From Cupriavidus lacunae (GTDB lineage: Bacteria; Pseudomonadota; Gammaproteobacteria; Burkholderiales; Burkholderiaceae), in assembly GCF_003353055.1 (NCBI RefSeq), contig NZ_QKWJ01000003.1, positions 62,001 through 126,000 on the forward strand: a stretch of 64,000 nucleotides of DNA. Direction: 5' to 3'. The notes beneath the pieces were generated by a model. It had not been told where the DNA came from. It saw only the letters and a list, made by a program, of their open reading frames with translations, and searched no databases. Below, piece after piece: positions 44,677-53,769 of this stretch; position 1 is the stretch's first letter; the number at the start of each line of letters is the position of its first letter. The position numbers and the translations under genes are program-made.

Positions 44677-44931
44677 TCACCAACCGCCCAGCATGGACCA
44701 TGCCAAAAGCTCCGCGCACACAACTGTGCCCACCGACTCATCGTCATCGACCAGAACGCCTTGGCTGTGTTGGTAAATCTCCTCCGGCCCGCCTGAGGAG
44801 TCTGGTGTTTCCCAACACTCCGCGGCTTCCTTGCACAACCGCGCGCGGGGAAAGGGCGGCGACGCGCGCGGGTCGTCCCCGATCGCGGCACAGCAGGCCA
44901 CTTTGCAAGGCGATTGGCACGGTAGCTGCAT
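44677..44931 (-). CDS. Possible small ORF upstream of peptide 1
   Basis: An 84-codon frame opening with ATG at 44931 and ending 44 nt before peptide 1 on the same strand. The N-terminus is Cys-rich (MQLPCQSPCKVACCAAIGD). The C-terminus is acidic then hydrophobic (VLVDDDESVGTVVCAELLAW then SMLGGW). It has no leader like its neighbours and no good ribosome site, so it may be non-coding leader DNA. Confidence 0.3.
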   Translation of the reverse strand: MQLPCQSPCKVACCAAIGDDPRASPPFPRARLCKEAAECWETPDSSGGPEEIYQHSQGVLVDDDESVGTVVCAELLAWSMLGGW

Positions 44932-45004
44932 TGTTCTGCAGCGAGCGTTACCCGACGTTCGATCCTATCCCGGGCCCTTCGCCCTTTCTTTGTTGGAGAC
45001 TGCA

Positions 45005-45214
45005 ATGACAACCATGACCGTTAAAGACCTGAGCGCTGAACAGACCCTGGACAGCAGCCAAATGCATGCCGTGCAAGGCGGCCGCATGAAGATTCCAGGC
45101 CAGCAACTCTCCCCTGGCGTCCTGCTGACGACGCCGGACGGCGATCCGCTACCTGTCTACGTTGACGGGCAGCTCATCAACTCGGTGGGCGATGGCTTTG
45201 TCCACCTCCGGTGA
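45005..45214 (+). CDS. Small peptide precursor with double-glycine leader (peptide 2)
   Basis: A 69-residue product starting at the ATG at 45005 (GGAG nine nt upstream). The 26-residue leader MTTMTVKDLSAEQTLDSSQM then HAVQGG matches peptide 1 at all conserved positions and ends at GG. The 43-residue core (RMKIPGQQLSPGVLL, TTPDGDPLPVYVDGQ, LINSVGDGFVHLR) is Pro/Gly/Asp-rich with no Cys. It is divergent from peptide 1; the 370-bp region between starts contains GCTGCA-N6-TGCAGC (44925-44942). A bacteriocin-like or signalling role is inference. Confidence 0.75.
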   Translation: MTTMTVKDLSAEQTLDSSQMHAVQGGRMKIPGQQLSPGVLLTTPDGDPLPVYVDGQLINSVGDGFVHLR

Positions 45215-45310
45215 AACATGCGAAAGGGGGCGGGTCCGCATCGCCCTCCTCGCAATCATCCAGCGCATTCAATCAGGTGCGGATGGAGTCCGTGGCAGGC
45301 CGCGGCATTC

Positions 45311-45353
45311 CAAATAAAACGCGGGACCAGCCTTATCGCCGATCCCGCGCTTT
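45311..45353 (-). terminator. Terminator of the gltIJKL operon
   Basis: On the minus strand a CGCGGGA/TCCCGCG stem with a 16-nt loop is followed by TTTTATTTGG, about 65 nt after the gltL stop. The rest of 45215-45414 shows nothing else. Confidence 0.65.
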
Positions 45354-45414
45354 CAACACCCTTCTTTTGGCAGCAGGGCCGAGGCGCCCCGTTTTCCTCG
45401 TACTGCCAGGCCGT

Positions 45415-46149
45415 TCAGTGATGCAGGATCTTCGACAGGAACTGGCGCGCGCGCTCGGAGCGGGCTTCGATATTGCCGAAGAACTCTTCCTTGTCGGCGT
45501 CTTCGACGATCTTGCCCTGGTCCATGAAGATCACGCGGTTGGCCACCTTGCGCGCGAAGCCCATTTCGTGGGTCACGCACATCATGGTCATGCCTTCCTG
45601 CGCCAGCTGCACCATCACGTCCAGCACTTCGTTGACCATCTCCGGGTCCAGCGCCGAGGTCGGCTCGTCGAACAGCATGCAGATCGGGTCCATCGACAGC
45701 GCGCGTGCAATCGCCACGCGCTGCTGCTGGCCGCCCGACAGCTGGCCGGGGTACTTGTCGGCCTGGCTCCTCAGGCCCACGCGATCCAGGTACTTCAGGC
45801 CCTTCGCCATTGCCTCGTCCTTGGAGCGGCCGAGCACCTTCATCTGCGCAATGGTCAGGTTCTCGGTGATCGACAGGTGCGGGAACAGTTCGAAGTTCTG
45901 GAACACCATACCCACGCGCGAACGCAGCCTGGGCAGGTTAGTCTTGGGATTGCCCACCGAGGTGCCGTCGACCAGGATATCGCCCTTCTGGAACGGCTCG
46001 AGCGCGTTGACGGTCTTGATCAGCGTGGACTTGCCCGACCCGGACGGGCCGCACACCACCACCACTTCACCCTTGGCGACCTTGGTGGTGCAGTCGGTCA
46101 GCACCTGGAAGGCGCCGTACCACTTGGAGACATTGTTGATTTCGATCAT
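45415..46149 (-). CDS. gltL: Glutamate/aspartate ABC transporter ATP-binding protein
   Basis: A 244-residue ATPase of the polar amino acid uptake class. Walker [10 protein letters not shown] at 34-42, signature [15 protein letters not shown], Walker [13 protein letters not shown] and the switch His in VTHEMGFA are intact. Its ATG overlaps the gltK stop by 4 nt. It is the last gene of gltI-gltJ-gltK-gltL. Confidence 0.95.
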   Translation of the reverse strand: MIEINNVSKWYGAFQVLTDCTTKVAKGEVVVVCGPSGSGKSTLIKTVNALEPFQKGDILVDGTSVGNPKTNLPRLRSRVGMVFQNFELFPHLSITENLTIAQMKVLGRSKDEAMAKGLKYLDRVGLRSQADKYPGQLSGGQQQRVAIARALSMDPICMLFDEPTSALDPEMVNEVLDVMVQLAQEGMTMMCVTHEMGFARKVANRVIFMDQGKIVEDADKEEFFGNIEARSERARQFLSKILHH

Positions 46150-46829
46150 ACAGCCACCTTTTTCTGGTAACGCTTGACCAGCAGCGAAGCGGAGAAGCAG
46201 ATAAGGAAGTACACCAGGCCGGCAAACAGCAGCATCTCGACGATACGGCCGTCACGTTCGCCGATGCCGTAGGCCTGGCCGAAGAAGTCGGCCAGCGCGC
46301 TGACGTAGACCAGCGACGTATCCTGGAACAGGATGATGCCCTGGGTCAGCAGCAGCGGCACCATGTTGCGGAACGCCTGCGGCAGGATCACGAGCCGCAT
46401 CGACTGGCCGTAGGTCATGCCCATCGCCTGCGCCGCGAACATCTGCCCGCGCGACACGCTCTGGATACCCGCGCGGATGATCTCGGAATAGTACGCGGCC
46501 TCGAACAGCGCAAAGGCCACCAGCGCGGACGTCATGCGCAGGTCGGTCGCCGGCGACAGGTTGAACAGGTTCTGCAGCACCTGCGGGATGATCAGGAAGA
46601 ACCACAGCAGCACCATCACCAGCGGGATGGAGCGGAAGATGGTCACGTACCCCTGCGCAAACCAGTTCAGCAGCCGGAACGACGACAGCCGCATCATCGC
46701 CAGGATGGTGCCCCAGACGATGCCCACCACCACCGCGGTGACGGTGATCTTGAGCGAGACCATCATGCCCTCGCCCAGCACATGCAGCGTAGAGGGGTTG
46801 ATCGAGGTGAAATCGAAGGAATAAGCCAT
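46146..46829 (-). CDS. gltK: Glutamate/aspartate ABC transporter permease GltK
   Basis: A 227-residue inner-membrane permease of the HisMQ/GltJK type with about five helices. The EAA loop reads [20 protein letters not shown] and contacts the ATPase Glt[21 protein letters not shown] is the typical N-terminus. It starts 9 nt after the gltJ stop. Confidence 0.94.
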   Translation of the reverse strand: MAYSFDFTSINPSTLHVLGEGMMVSLKITVTAVVVGIVWGTILAMMRLSSFRLLNWFAQGYVTIFRSIPLVMVLLWFFLIIPQVLQNLFNLSPATDLRMTSALVAFALFEAAYYSEIIRAGIQSVSRGQMFAAQAMGMTYGQSMRLVILPQAFRNMVPLLLTQGIILFQDTSLVYVSALADFFGQAYGIGERDGRIVEMLLFAGLVYFLICFSASLLVKRYQKKVAV

Positions 46830-46838
46830 GGCGCCCCC

Positions 46839-47567
46839 TTACTTGCCGCCGATGAAGCCGGGCACGCGCGTGCGGGCTTCCACCCAGCGCATGATCAGCA
46901 TCACCGTCACGTTGATCAGCGCATACATCACCGTGACCGCGATAAACGATTCATACGGGCGCGCAGTGTAGTCCACCAGTTGCCGGCCCTGTGCCGCCAG
47001 TTCCAGCAGGCCGATGGTCGACGCCACCGCCGAGTTCTTGAAGATGTTCAGGAATTCGGAGGTCAGCGGCGGCACGATCACGCGGAAGGCCATCGGCAGC
47101 AGTACATAGCGGTATGTCTGCGGCAGCGAGAAGCCCATGGCCAGGCCGGCGTTCTTCTGGCCGCGCGCCAGCGAGTTGATGCCCGAGCGCACCTGTTCGC
47201 AGACCCGCGCGGCGGTGAAGGTGCCCAGGCACAGCATGGCGGCGATGAACTGCTGCGCAAACGGGTTCATCTGCTTGATCGCCTCGCCGCCGGGCAGCAG
47301 CTCGGGCGCGACGAAATACCAGATGAACAGCTGCACCAGCAGCGGGATGTTGCGGAAGATTTCGACGTAGGTGGCGGCGATGCCCGCCAGCCACTTGTTG
47401 GGCACGGTGCGCAGCACGCCAAGCACCGAGCCGATGACCAGGGCGATGACCCAGGACGAGAGTCCCAGCGCGAGCGTCACCTTCAGGCCCGAGATCATCC
47501 AGTCCAGGTAGGTCTCGTTCTGGGCGGCCTGTTCGAGGAAGACTCCCCAATGCCAGCTGTAGTTCAT
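46839..47567 (-). CDS. gltJ: Glutamate/aspartate ABC transporter permease GltJ
   Basis: A 242-residue permease partner of GltK. The opening MNYSWHWGVFLEQAAQNETY and the WMISGLKVTLALGLSSWVIAL helix are characteristic of GltJ. The EAA loop is AGLAMGFSLPQTYRYVLLP. A perfect hairpin with a U-tract lies between gltI and this gene. Confidence 0.94.
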   Translation of the reverse strand: MNYSWHWGVFLEQAAQNETYLDWMISGLKVTLALGLSSWVIALVIGSVLGVLRTVPNKWLAGIAATYVEIFRNIPLLVQLFIWYFVAPELLPGGEAIKQMNPFAQQFIAAMLCLGTFTAARVCEQVRSGINSLARGQKNAGLAMGFSLPQTYRYVLLPMAFRVIVPPLTSEFLNIFKNSAVASTIGLLELAAQGRQLVDYTARPYESFIAVTVMYALINVTVMLIMRWVEARTRVPGFIGGK

Positions 47568-47572
47568 GATGC

Positions 47573-47610
47573 GTCCTCAAAAAGAAACGGAAGGACATGC
47601 CTTCCGTTTC
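47573..47610 (-). terminator. Intercistronic partial terminator between gltI and gltJ
   Basis: On the minus strand GAAACGGAAGG-CATGT-CCTTCCGTTTC (11-bp perfect stem, 47584-47610) is followed by TTTTTGAGG. It lies 20 nt after the gltI stop and 17 nt before the gltJ start. Such elements usually keep the binding protein in molar excess over the permease. Confidence 0.8.
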
Positions 47611-47630
47611 GCACTACTGTCAACGGCAGG

Positions 47631-48530
47631 TCAGTCCAGCGCCTTGTCGTTAGGCGCCTTGATCAGCGCCTTCATGTCGTCGGACAGCGGGAAATCCAGG
47701 TTGAGGCCCTTCGGCGGCACCGGTTGCATGAACCACTTCGTGTACAGGGTGTTGACCGCACCGTCCTTCATCATGCCGGAGATAACCGTGTCAGACAGCT
47801 TCTTGAACTGCGGATCGTCCTTGCGGATCATGCAGCCATAGGACTCGCGCGATTGCGGCTTGGCCACGACGATCCAGTCGGCCGGGTTCTTGGCCTTGGC
47901 GCGTTCGCCATACAGCAGCGCGTCGTCCATCATGAACGCGACCGCGCGGCCCGACTCCAGCGTCAGGAACGACTGGCCGTGGTCCTTGGTGCTGATGATG
48001 TTCATGCCCAGCTTCTGGTCGTCGTTCATCTTGCGCAGCAGGCGCTCCGACGTGGTGCCGGCGGTGGTGACGACGTTCTTGCCCTTCAGGTCGGCCCAGT
48101 CCTTGATACCCGCATCCTTCTTCACCATGATGCGCGTGCCGATGATGAAGATGGAGTTGGTGAAGGCAACCTGCTTCTGACGGTCCAGGTTGTTGGTGGT
48201 GGAGCCGCACTCGATGTCGATGGTGCCGTTCTGCAGCAGCGTGATGCGGTTCTGCGAGGTGATCGGGATTTCCTTGACCTGCAGGCTCGGCAGCTTCAGC
48301 TGGTCCTTGATGGCTTCCACGATCTTCATGTTGATATCGTAGGAGTAGCCAACTTGCCGCACGCCGCCCAGGTTGTAGTTGAACGGAATCGACGACTCGC
48401 GCACGCCGAGCGTAATGACGCCGGTGTCCTTGATCTTCTTCAGCGTGCCCGTCAGTTGATCAGCTGCCTGTGCCGTCCCGCACATCACGCCCCCGGCAAT
48501 CATCAGGGCAGCCAACTTGGCAAAATTCAT
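47631..48530 (-). CDS. gltI: Glutamate/aspartate-binding periplasmic protein
   Basis: A 299-residue solute-binding protein. The signal peptide is MNFAKLAALMIAGGVMCGTA with cleavage near AQA-A. The mature protein is a type II amino-acid binding fold (TGVITLGVRESSIPFNY, VGYSYDINMKIVEAIKDQL, IDIECGSTTNN). The ATG at 48530 has an ideal ribosome site (AAGGAGATGTT). Upstream is a perfect operator-like repeat at 48594-48619. It is followed on the same strand by gltJKL. Confidence 0.95.
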   Translation of the reverse strand: MNFAKLAALMIAGGVMCGTAQAADQLTGTLKKIKDTGVITLGVRESSIPFNYNLGGVRQVGYSYDINMKIVEAIKDQLKLPSLQVKEIPITSQNRITLLQNGTIDIECGSTTNNLDRQKQVAFTNSIFIIGTRIMVKKDAGIKDWADLKGKNVVTTAGTTSERLLRKMNDDQKLGMNIISTKDHGQSFLTLESGRAVAFMMDDALLYGERAKAKNPADWIVVAKPQSRESYGCMIRKDDPQFKKLSDTVISGMMKDGAVNTLYTKWFMQPVPPKGLNLDFPLSDDMKALIKAPNDKALD

Positions 48531-48593
48531 AACATCTCCTTGACCATGAAGAGAAAGCGGGAATCTAGAGATAAACCCCCTACTGGTGAAACA

Positions 48594-48619
48594 GTATTGC
48601 GCAGCATCCGCCGCAATAC
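48594..48619. promoter_or_regulatory. Operator-like repeat GTATTGCG-N10-CGCAATAC upstream of gltI
   Basis: A perfect 8-bp inverted repeat with ATTGC/GCAAT cores, 64-89 nt upstream of the gltI ATG, is the layout of a LysR-type or similar activator site. The nearest candidate regulator is the LysR gene at 50206-51198, beyond gdhA. Confidence 0.65.
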
Positions 48620-48684
48620 AACTGGGTTTTCTCCTAGAACCCCACTTCAGGGCAATCACTGCGCACGGCGTCCGGATACGACAA

Positions 48685-48714
48685 CGCGGTCTCCGGCGCT
48701 TGCCGAAGACCGCG
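48685..48714. other. GC-rich hairpin between gdhA and gltI
   Basis: CGCGGTCT and AGACCGCG enclose a further CCGG/CCGA pairing. It lies 81 nt past the gdhA stop, so it may end gdhA transcripts, although it lacks a U-tract. Confidence 0.4.
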
Positions 48715-48794
48715 TCTGGCGGTCATGACCCAGGGGACGGGACGATTATTGCATTGCACCATGGCGGTGCCTCGCCCCGTTTCCCTTGCCCTGA

Positions 48795-50102
48795 TCAGGG
48801 ATACAGGCCGCGCATCTCGCGCGCCTGCAGGATCCGCGTGCAGGCCACGATAAACGCCGCCGTGCGCAGCGTCACCTTGTTGTCCTGTGCCACTTGCCAG
48901 ATTGCCCGGAAGGCTTCTTGCATGATCCGTACCAGGCGCTGGTTGATCTCTTCCTCGGTCCAGAAGAAGCTGGAGAAATCCTGCACCCATTCGAAGTAGG
49001 ACACGGTCACGCCGCCGGCGTTGGCGATCACGTCCGGGCACACCAGGATATTGCGCTCGCGCAGGATGTCGTCGGCTTCCGGCGTGGTCGGGCCGTTGGC
49101 GCCCTCGATCACCAGGCGGGCCTTGATCTGCGGCGCGTTCTGGGCCGTGATCTGGCCTTCCAGCGCGGCCGGGATCAGGATGTCGCAGTCGACTTCCCAG
49201 AACTGGCCGGTGCGCAGGACTTCGCCGCGGAAGCCTTCGATGGTGCCGCTGTGCGAGGCGTATTCCATCATCGCCGGCACGTCCAGGCCGGCCGGGTCGA
49301 ACAGCGTGGTGCGGTGGTCCTGCACCGCCACCACCTTGGCGCCGGCTTCATGGAACAGCTTGGCCGCCACGGCGCCCACGTTGCCAAAGCCCTGCACCGC
49401 CACGCGCGCGCCCTTGATTTCCAGGCCCAGGTTGCGGGCGGCTTCGGAGCCGACCACGAACACGCCGCGGCCGGTGGCTTCATGACGGCCCAGCGAGCCG
49501 CCCAGCGAGATCGGCTTGCCGGTCACCACGCCGGTGGCCGTGCTGCCGGAGTTCATCGAGTAGGTGTCCATCATCCAGGCCATGACCTGGGCGTTGGTGT
49601 TCACGTCCGGCGCCGGAATGTCCTTGCTCGGCCCGATGATGATGTTGATTTCGCTGGTGTAGCGGCGCGTCAGGCGTTCCAGTTCGGCGTGCGACAGCGT
49701 GCGCGGGTCGACGCGGATGCCGCCCTTGGCACCGCCGTAGGGCACGTTGACCGCGGCGTTCTTCACCGACATCCAGGCCGACAGCGCCATCACCTCGGAC
49801 AGCGTCACGTCCTGGTGGAAGCGCACGCCGCCCTTGCCCGGGCCGCGCGACAGGTTGTGCTGCACCCGGTAGCCCTCGAAGTGGGCGATGGTGCCGTTAT
49901 CCAGCTCGATGGGAACGTCGACGATCATGGCGCGCTTGGGGCGCTTCAGCGTTTCGACCCAGCGTGCCAGCGAGCCCAGGTAAGGCGTGACACGGTCAAC
50001 CTGCTGCAGGTAGATGCCCCAGGGGCCGAGATTGTCGACGTTGAGGTAAGACGGGAGTGCGTGCTTTTGGCCAGCAATATTGGTCGGTGCTGCGGAAGAC
50101 AT
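48795..50102 (-). CDS. gdhA: Glutamate dehydrogenase
   Basis: A 435-residue hexameric-type glutamate dehydrogenase that interconverts glutamate and 2-oxoglutarate plus ammonia. Catalytic motifs are [34 protein letters not shown] (catalytic Lys) and [18 protein letters not shown]. The Rossmann motif is [12 protein letters not shown]. Length and sequence style fit the NAD-type catabolic subfamily, which suits its position next to the glutamate uptake genes. Confidence 0.96.
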   Translation of the reverse strand: MSSAAPTNIAGQKHALPSYLNVDNLGPWGIYLQQVDRVTPYLGSLARWVETLKRPKRAMIVDVPIELDNGTIAHFEGYRVQHNLSRGPGKGGVRFHQDVTLSEVMALSAWMSVKNAAVNVPYGGAKGGIRVDPRTLSHAELERLTRRYTSEINIIIGPSKDIPAPDVNTNAQVMAWMMDTYSMNSGSTATGVVTGKPISLGGSLGRHEATGRGVFVVGSEAARNLGLEIKGARVAVQGFGNVGAVAAKLFHEAGAKVVAVQDHRTTLFDPAGLDVPAMMEYASHSGTIEGFRGEVLRTGQFWEVDCDILIPAALEGQITAQNAPQIKARLVIEGANGPTTPEADDILRERNILVCPDVIANAGGVTVSYFEWVQDFSSFFWTEEEINQRLVRIMQEAFRAIWQVAQDNKVTLRTAAFIVACTRILQAREMRGLYP

Positions 50103-50205
50103 CGGTGGGTTCCGGTGTGAAGAATGCCCGCAAGCTTAGGGGTGGCGCCACGCCTGAATCCAATGCCGTTTGCTCATCCGGCCATGCAAAACCTGCATAA
50201 CCTTG

Positions 50206-51198
50206 TCATCTGGCGGAAACCTGGGCCCCGGCTGGCTGGCTGGCCTGAGCTGACTGCGCCGCCGACAAGGTCGACCACACATGGTCGACCAGCTGGCGCT
50301 TGCGGCGCGCCCCGGCGCGGCGTTCGTTGCCGTTCTCGCCCGGACGCTCGCGGTACAGGCGGATTTCCATGTCGATCGACAATGGCAGCCCGCGCGCCGA
50401 CTCGGCCCGTACCAGCCGCCCCGCGGCCACGTCCTCGTGCACCGCGCTTTCGGGCAGGAAGGCCATGCCGTGGCCGGCCAGCGCCATCACCTTGAGCGCC
50501 TCGGCCATGTCGGTCTCGTAGCATTTGTCGAGCTTGAGCGCTTCGGAGGTATCGGCCAGCAGCAGGTCGACCATGCGGCCAAGGAAGGCGTTGGGCGTGT
50601 AGCTGAGGAAGGGCACCGGCTTCTTGTCCGAGCCCGGCAGCCGGAACTGCGGCTTGCCGGCGGCATCCGGCACGCTGTAGGGCGACAGCCGTTCGGTACC
50701 AAGCACCAGCATGTCGTACCGTGACGGATCCAGCTGGATGGCCTGGCGCGCGTGGTGGTAGACCATCACCAGGTCGCAGCCGCCCTCCACCAGCATCAGC
50801 ACCGCGTCGTGGACGTTGAGCGCGCGCAGCCGGCACGGCAGCGTGCCGATCTTGCGTTCCAGCGCCTTGAGCCATTCCGGAAAGAAGGTCAGCGACAGCG
50901 TATGCGGCACCGCGAACTCCAGCACCTGGGCATTGGCCGAGCGCTGGCCGCGCATCAGCGCGCGGGTCTCGCTGACCTGCGCCAGCATGGCCAGCGCCTG
51001 CTCGTAGAACACCTTGCCGGCCGGGGTCAGGCTGGTGGGGTAGCTCGAGCGGTCGATCAGCTCGGTGCCGACCCACGCCTCCAGCGACTGGATGCGGCGC
51101 GAGAACGCGGGCTGCGTGACGTGGCGCAGCTCGGCCGAGCGCGAGAAGCTGTGCGTCTCGGCCAGGCTGACGAAGTCTTCAAGCCATTTGATTTCCAT
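50206..51198 (-). CDS. LysR-family transcriptional regulator
   Basis: A 330-residue LysR protein with a standard N-terminal helix-turn-helix (WLEDFVSLAETHSFSRSAEL, VTQPAFSRRIQSLEAWVGTE) and an effector domain from about residue 90. The C-terminal 30 residues are an Ala/Gln/Ser tail not usual in the family. It is on the same strand as gdhA and gltIJKL and lies 103 nt upstream of gdhA, so control of glutamate genes is plausible but unproven. Confidence 0.92.
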   Translation of the reverse strand: MEIKWLEDFVSLAETHSFSRSAELRHVTQPAFSRRIQSLEAWVGTELIDRSSYPTSLTPAGKVFYEQALAMLAQVSETRALMRGQRSANAQVLEFAVPHTLSLTFFPEWLKALERKIGTLPCRLRALNVHDAVLMLVEGGCDLVMVYHHARQAIQLDPSRYDMLVLGTERLSPYSVPDAAGKPQFRLPGSDKKPVPFLSYTPNAFLGRMVDLLLADTSEALKLDKCYETDMAEALKVMALAGHGMAFLPESAVHEDVAAGRLVRAESARGLPLSIDMEIRLYRERPGENGNERRAGARRKRQLVDHVWSTLSAAQSAQASQPAGAQVSAR

Positions 51199-51280
51199 GA
51201 CGCGGATTATCCACCCGCGCCCGCCTGTTCGTCACCTGCGCGGCGCCGGACGTGGCCGGCCCGGTGGCGATATTGACCCG

Positions 51281-53179
51281 TCAGGCGTCCTGCGTGGCGT
51301 CGCCCACGTCGAGTGCCAGCGCATCCGCGACCACGGCTTCGCCGCCCTTGGCGGCGGCGCGGGCCTGGATTTCCCACATCTCGGCATAGCGGCCGCCCGC
51401 GCGCATCAGCTCGGCATGGGTGCCGCGCTCGACGATGCGGCCGTGGTCCATCACCAGGATCTGGTCGGCATGCACGACGGTGGACAGCCGATGCGCGATC
51501 AGCAGCGTGGTGCGGTTCTGCGCCAGCCGCATCAGCTCGGCCTGAATCGCCTGCTCGGTGCGTGAATCGAGCGCCGAGGTGGCCTCGTCGAAGACCAGCA
51601 CCGGCGGGTTCTTCAGCAGCGTGCGCGCGATCGCCACGCGCTGCTTCTCGCCGCCGGACAGCTTCAGGCCGCGCTCGCCCACCGGCGTATCGTAGCCCTG
51701 CGGCAGCTCGCGGATAAAGCTGTCGATCTGCGCGGCGCGCGCGGCGGCGATAACCTCGTCGCGGCTGGCGTCGGGCCGGCCATAGGCGATGTTGTAGAAG
51801 ATGCTGTCGTTGAACAGCACCGTGTCCTGCGGCACGATGCCGATGGCGCGGCGCAGGCTGTCCTGCCTGATCGCGCGGATATCCTGGCCGTCGATCTCGA
51901 TGGCGCCGCCGTTAACGTCGTAGAAGCGGAACAAGAGTCGGGCCAGCGTCGACTTGCCCGAGCCGCTGTGCCCCACCACCGCGGTGGTGGTGCCCGCCGC
52001 GATGGTGAAGTCCACGCCGTCCAGGATCAGCCGGTCCGGCTCGTAGCTGAAGCGCACGTCGCGGAAGCGCACCTGCGCGCCGTTGACCTGCAGCGGCCTC
52101 GCGCCGGGCGCGTCCGCCACCTCCTGGTTCGTGCCCAGCAGCACGAACATGCGGTCCATGTCGGTGGTGGCCTGCTTGATCTCGCGGTAGATCACACCGA
52201 GGAAGTTCAGCGGGATATAGAGCTGGATCATCAGCGTATTGACCAGCACCAGGTCGCCCAGCGTAAGCTTGCCGTCGACCACGCCCACGGTGGCGCGCCA
52301 CAGGATCAGGATCAGCCCCACCGCGATGATGGCCTGCTGGCCGAAGTTCAGGAACGACAGCGAGTTCTGCGAGCGGATTGCCGCGGTACGGTACTTGCGC
52401 AGGTTCTCGTCGTAGCGCTGCGCCTCGTATTCTTCATTGCCGAAGTACTTGACGGTCTCGAAGTTGAGCAGCGAATCAATCGCCTTCTGGTTGGCGCGCG
52501 AATCCAGCTCGTTCATGCGGCGGCGGAAATGCGTGCGCCACTCGGTCACCACGATGGTGAAGACGATATAGCCTACCAGCGCGCAGCCGGTGATGGCCGC
52601 GAACCAGATGTCGTAGTGCAGGATAAAGAAGCCGATCACCAGCCCCATCTCCACCAGCGTGGGCAGGATGCTGTACAGCGAATACGAGATCAGCGACTGG
52701 ATGCCGCGCGTGCCACGCTCGATGTCGCGGCTCATCCCGCCGGTCTGCCGGTCCAGGTGGAAGCGCAGCGACAGCGCATGCAGGTGCCGGAACACCTGCA
52801 GCGCGATCTCGCGCACGGCGCTCTGCGTGACCTTGGAAAAGAGGATTTCACGCAACTCGGTGAACAGCGTCGCCGACAGCCGCAGCACGCCGTAGGCGAC
52901 GATCAGCCCGACCGGCACCGCCAGCAGCGCGCGCGGGTCGCCCGGCTGCAGATTCATGCTGTCGATCAGCCGCTTCATCAGCACCGGCACGCCCAGGTTG
53001 GCCACCTTGGCCGCCACCAGGCACACCAGCGCCAGCATCACGCGCCACTTGTAGTGCCAGACATAGGGCAGCAGGTTGCGTACCGTCTGCCAGTCGCTGC
53101 GCGGCGCGCGCTGACCGGGGAAGAGCGTGTTGGAAGCAGGAGCGGGGGCCGGCTCAGCGGTCGTGGAATAGCGGCGCAT
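51281..53179 (-). CDS. atmA: ABC exporter, Atm1/HMT1-like (AtmA)
   Basis: A 632-residue half-size ABC exporter with an N-terminal six-helix membrane domain and a C-terminal ATPase. The membrane domain has the Atm1-type features ALSLRFHLDRQTGGMSRDIE, RGTRGIQSLISY and NFETVKYFGNEEYEAQRY. The ATPase has Walker A VVGHSGSGKST, signature LSGGEKQRVAIARTLL and Walker B VLVFDEATSALD. Bacterial homologues export glutathione conjugates or heavy metals. The name AtmA is taken from the Cupriavidus homologue. It is divergent from the thioesterase gene. Confidence 0.92.
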   Translation of the reverse strand: MRRYSTTAEPAPAPASNTLFPGQRAPRSDWQTVRNLLPYVWHYKWRVMLALVCLVAAKVANLGVPVLMKRLIDSMNLQPGDPRALLAVPVGLIVAYGVLRLSATLFTELREILFSKVTQSAVREIALQVFRHLHALSLRFHLDRQTGGMSRDIERGTRGIQSLISYSLYSILPTLVEMGLVIGFFILHYDIWFAAITGCALVGYIVFTIVVTEWRTHFRRRMNELDSRANQKAIDSLLNFETVKYFGNEEYEAQRYDENLRKYRTAAIRSQNSLSFLNFGQQAIIAVGLILILWRATVGVVDGKLTLGDLVLVNTLMIQLYIPLNFLGVIYREIKQATTDMDRMFVLLGTNQEVADAPGARPLQVNGAQVRFRDVRFSYEPDRLILDGVDFTIAAGTTTAVVGHSGSGKSTLARLLFRFYDVNGGAIEIDGQDIRAIRQDSLRRAIGIVPQDTVLFNDSIFYNIAYGRPDASRDEVIAAARAAQIDSFIRELPQGYDTPVGERGLKLSGGEKQRVAIARTLLKNPPVLVFDEATSALDSRTEQAIQAELMRLAQNRTTLLIAHRLSTVVHADQILVMDHGRIVERGTHAELMRAGGRYAEMWEIQARAAAKGGEAVVADALALDVGDATQDA

Positions 53180-53288
53180 ACGTTAGAATTCGGGCCAATG
53201 CGCGATTGTCGCAGAGTTCGCATTACGTGGCAGGCGAAGGGTCTTTCGCCGCGCCCCGCCCCTCTTCCGCAGTCCACCACACACCGTC

Positions 53289-53693
53289 ATGAACGCTCCC
53301 GACACCGTCCCCGCCCTGCCCGCCGGCAAGAATCCCGCTCTGCGCGTGGTGCCGATGCCCGCCGACGCCAATGTGCACGGCGACGTGTTTGGCGGCTGGA
53401 TCATGGCGCAGGTGGATATCGCCGGGTCGATCCCGGCGGTGGAACGCGCCCAGGGCCGCGTGGCCACCGTCGCGGTCAACTCCTTCCTGTTCAAGCACCC
53501 GGTGTTTGTGGGCGACCTGGTCAGCTTTTATGCGGACATCGTCAAGACCGGCCGCACCTCGATCACGGTCGCGGTCGAGGTCTATGCGCAACGGATGCGC
53601 CACAGCAATGAGATCGTCAAGGTGACGGAGGCCACGCTGACGTATGTGGCCACGGATGAATCGCGGCTGCCGCGGGTGTTGCCGTCAGCTTGA
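53289..53693 (+). CDS. Acyl-CoA thioesterase, YciA-like hotdog protein
   Basis: A 134-residue hotdog-fold thioesterase. The active-site stretch ADANVHGDVFGGWIMAQVDI (catalytic Asp and the N-terminal end of the hot-dog helix) is characteristic. FKHPVFVGDLVSFYADIVKTGRTS is the substrate-facing strand region. It hydrolyses acyl-CoAs of uncertain chain length. A strong terminator follows 28 nt after the stop. Confidence 0.9.
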   Translation: MNAPDTVPALPAGKNPALRVVPMPADANVHGDVFGGWIMAQVDIAGSIPAVERAQGRVATVAVNSFLFKHPVFVGDLVSFYADIVKTGRTSITVAVEVYAQRMRHSNEIVKVTEATLTYVATDESRLPRVLPSA

Positions 53694-53720
53694 GGGCCTT
53701 GCCTGGCCCGAATGCAAAGA

Positions 53721-53752
53721 AGCCGCCTGCACTGTGCAGGCGGCTTTTTTTT
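53721..53752 (+). terminator. Rho-independent terminator after the thioesterase gene
   Basis: AGCCGCCTGCA-CTG-TGCAGGCGGCT is an 11-bp perfect stem followed by seven further Ts. Confidence 0.93.
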
Positions 53753-53769
53753 GGGGCTTATTGCTACGC

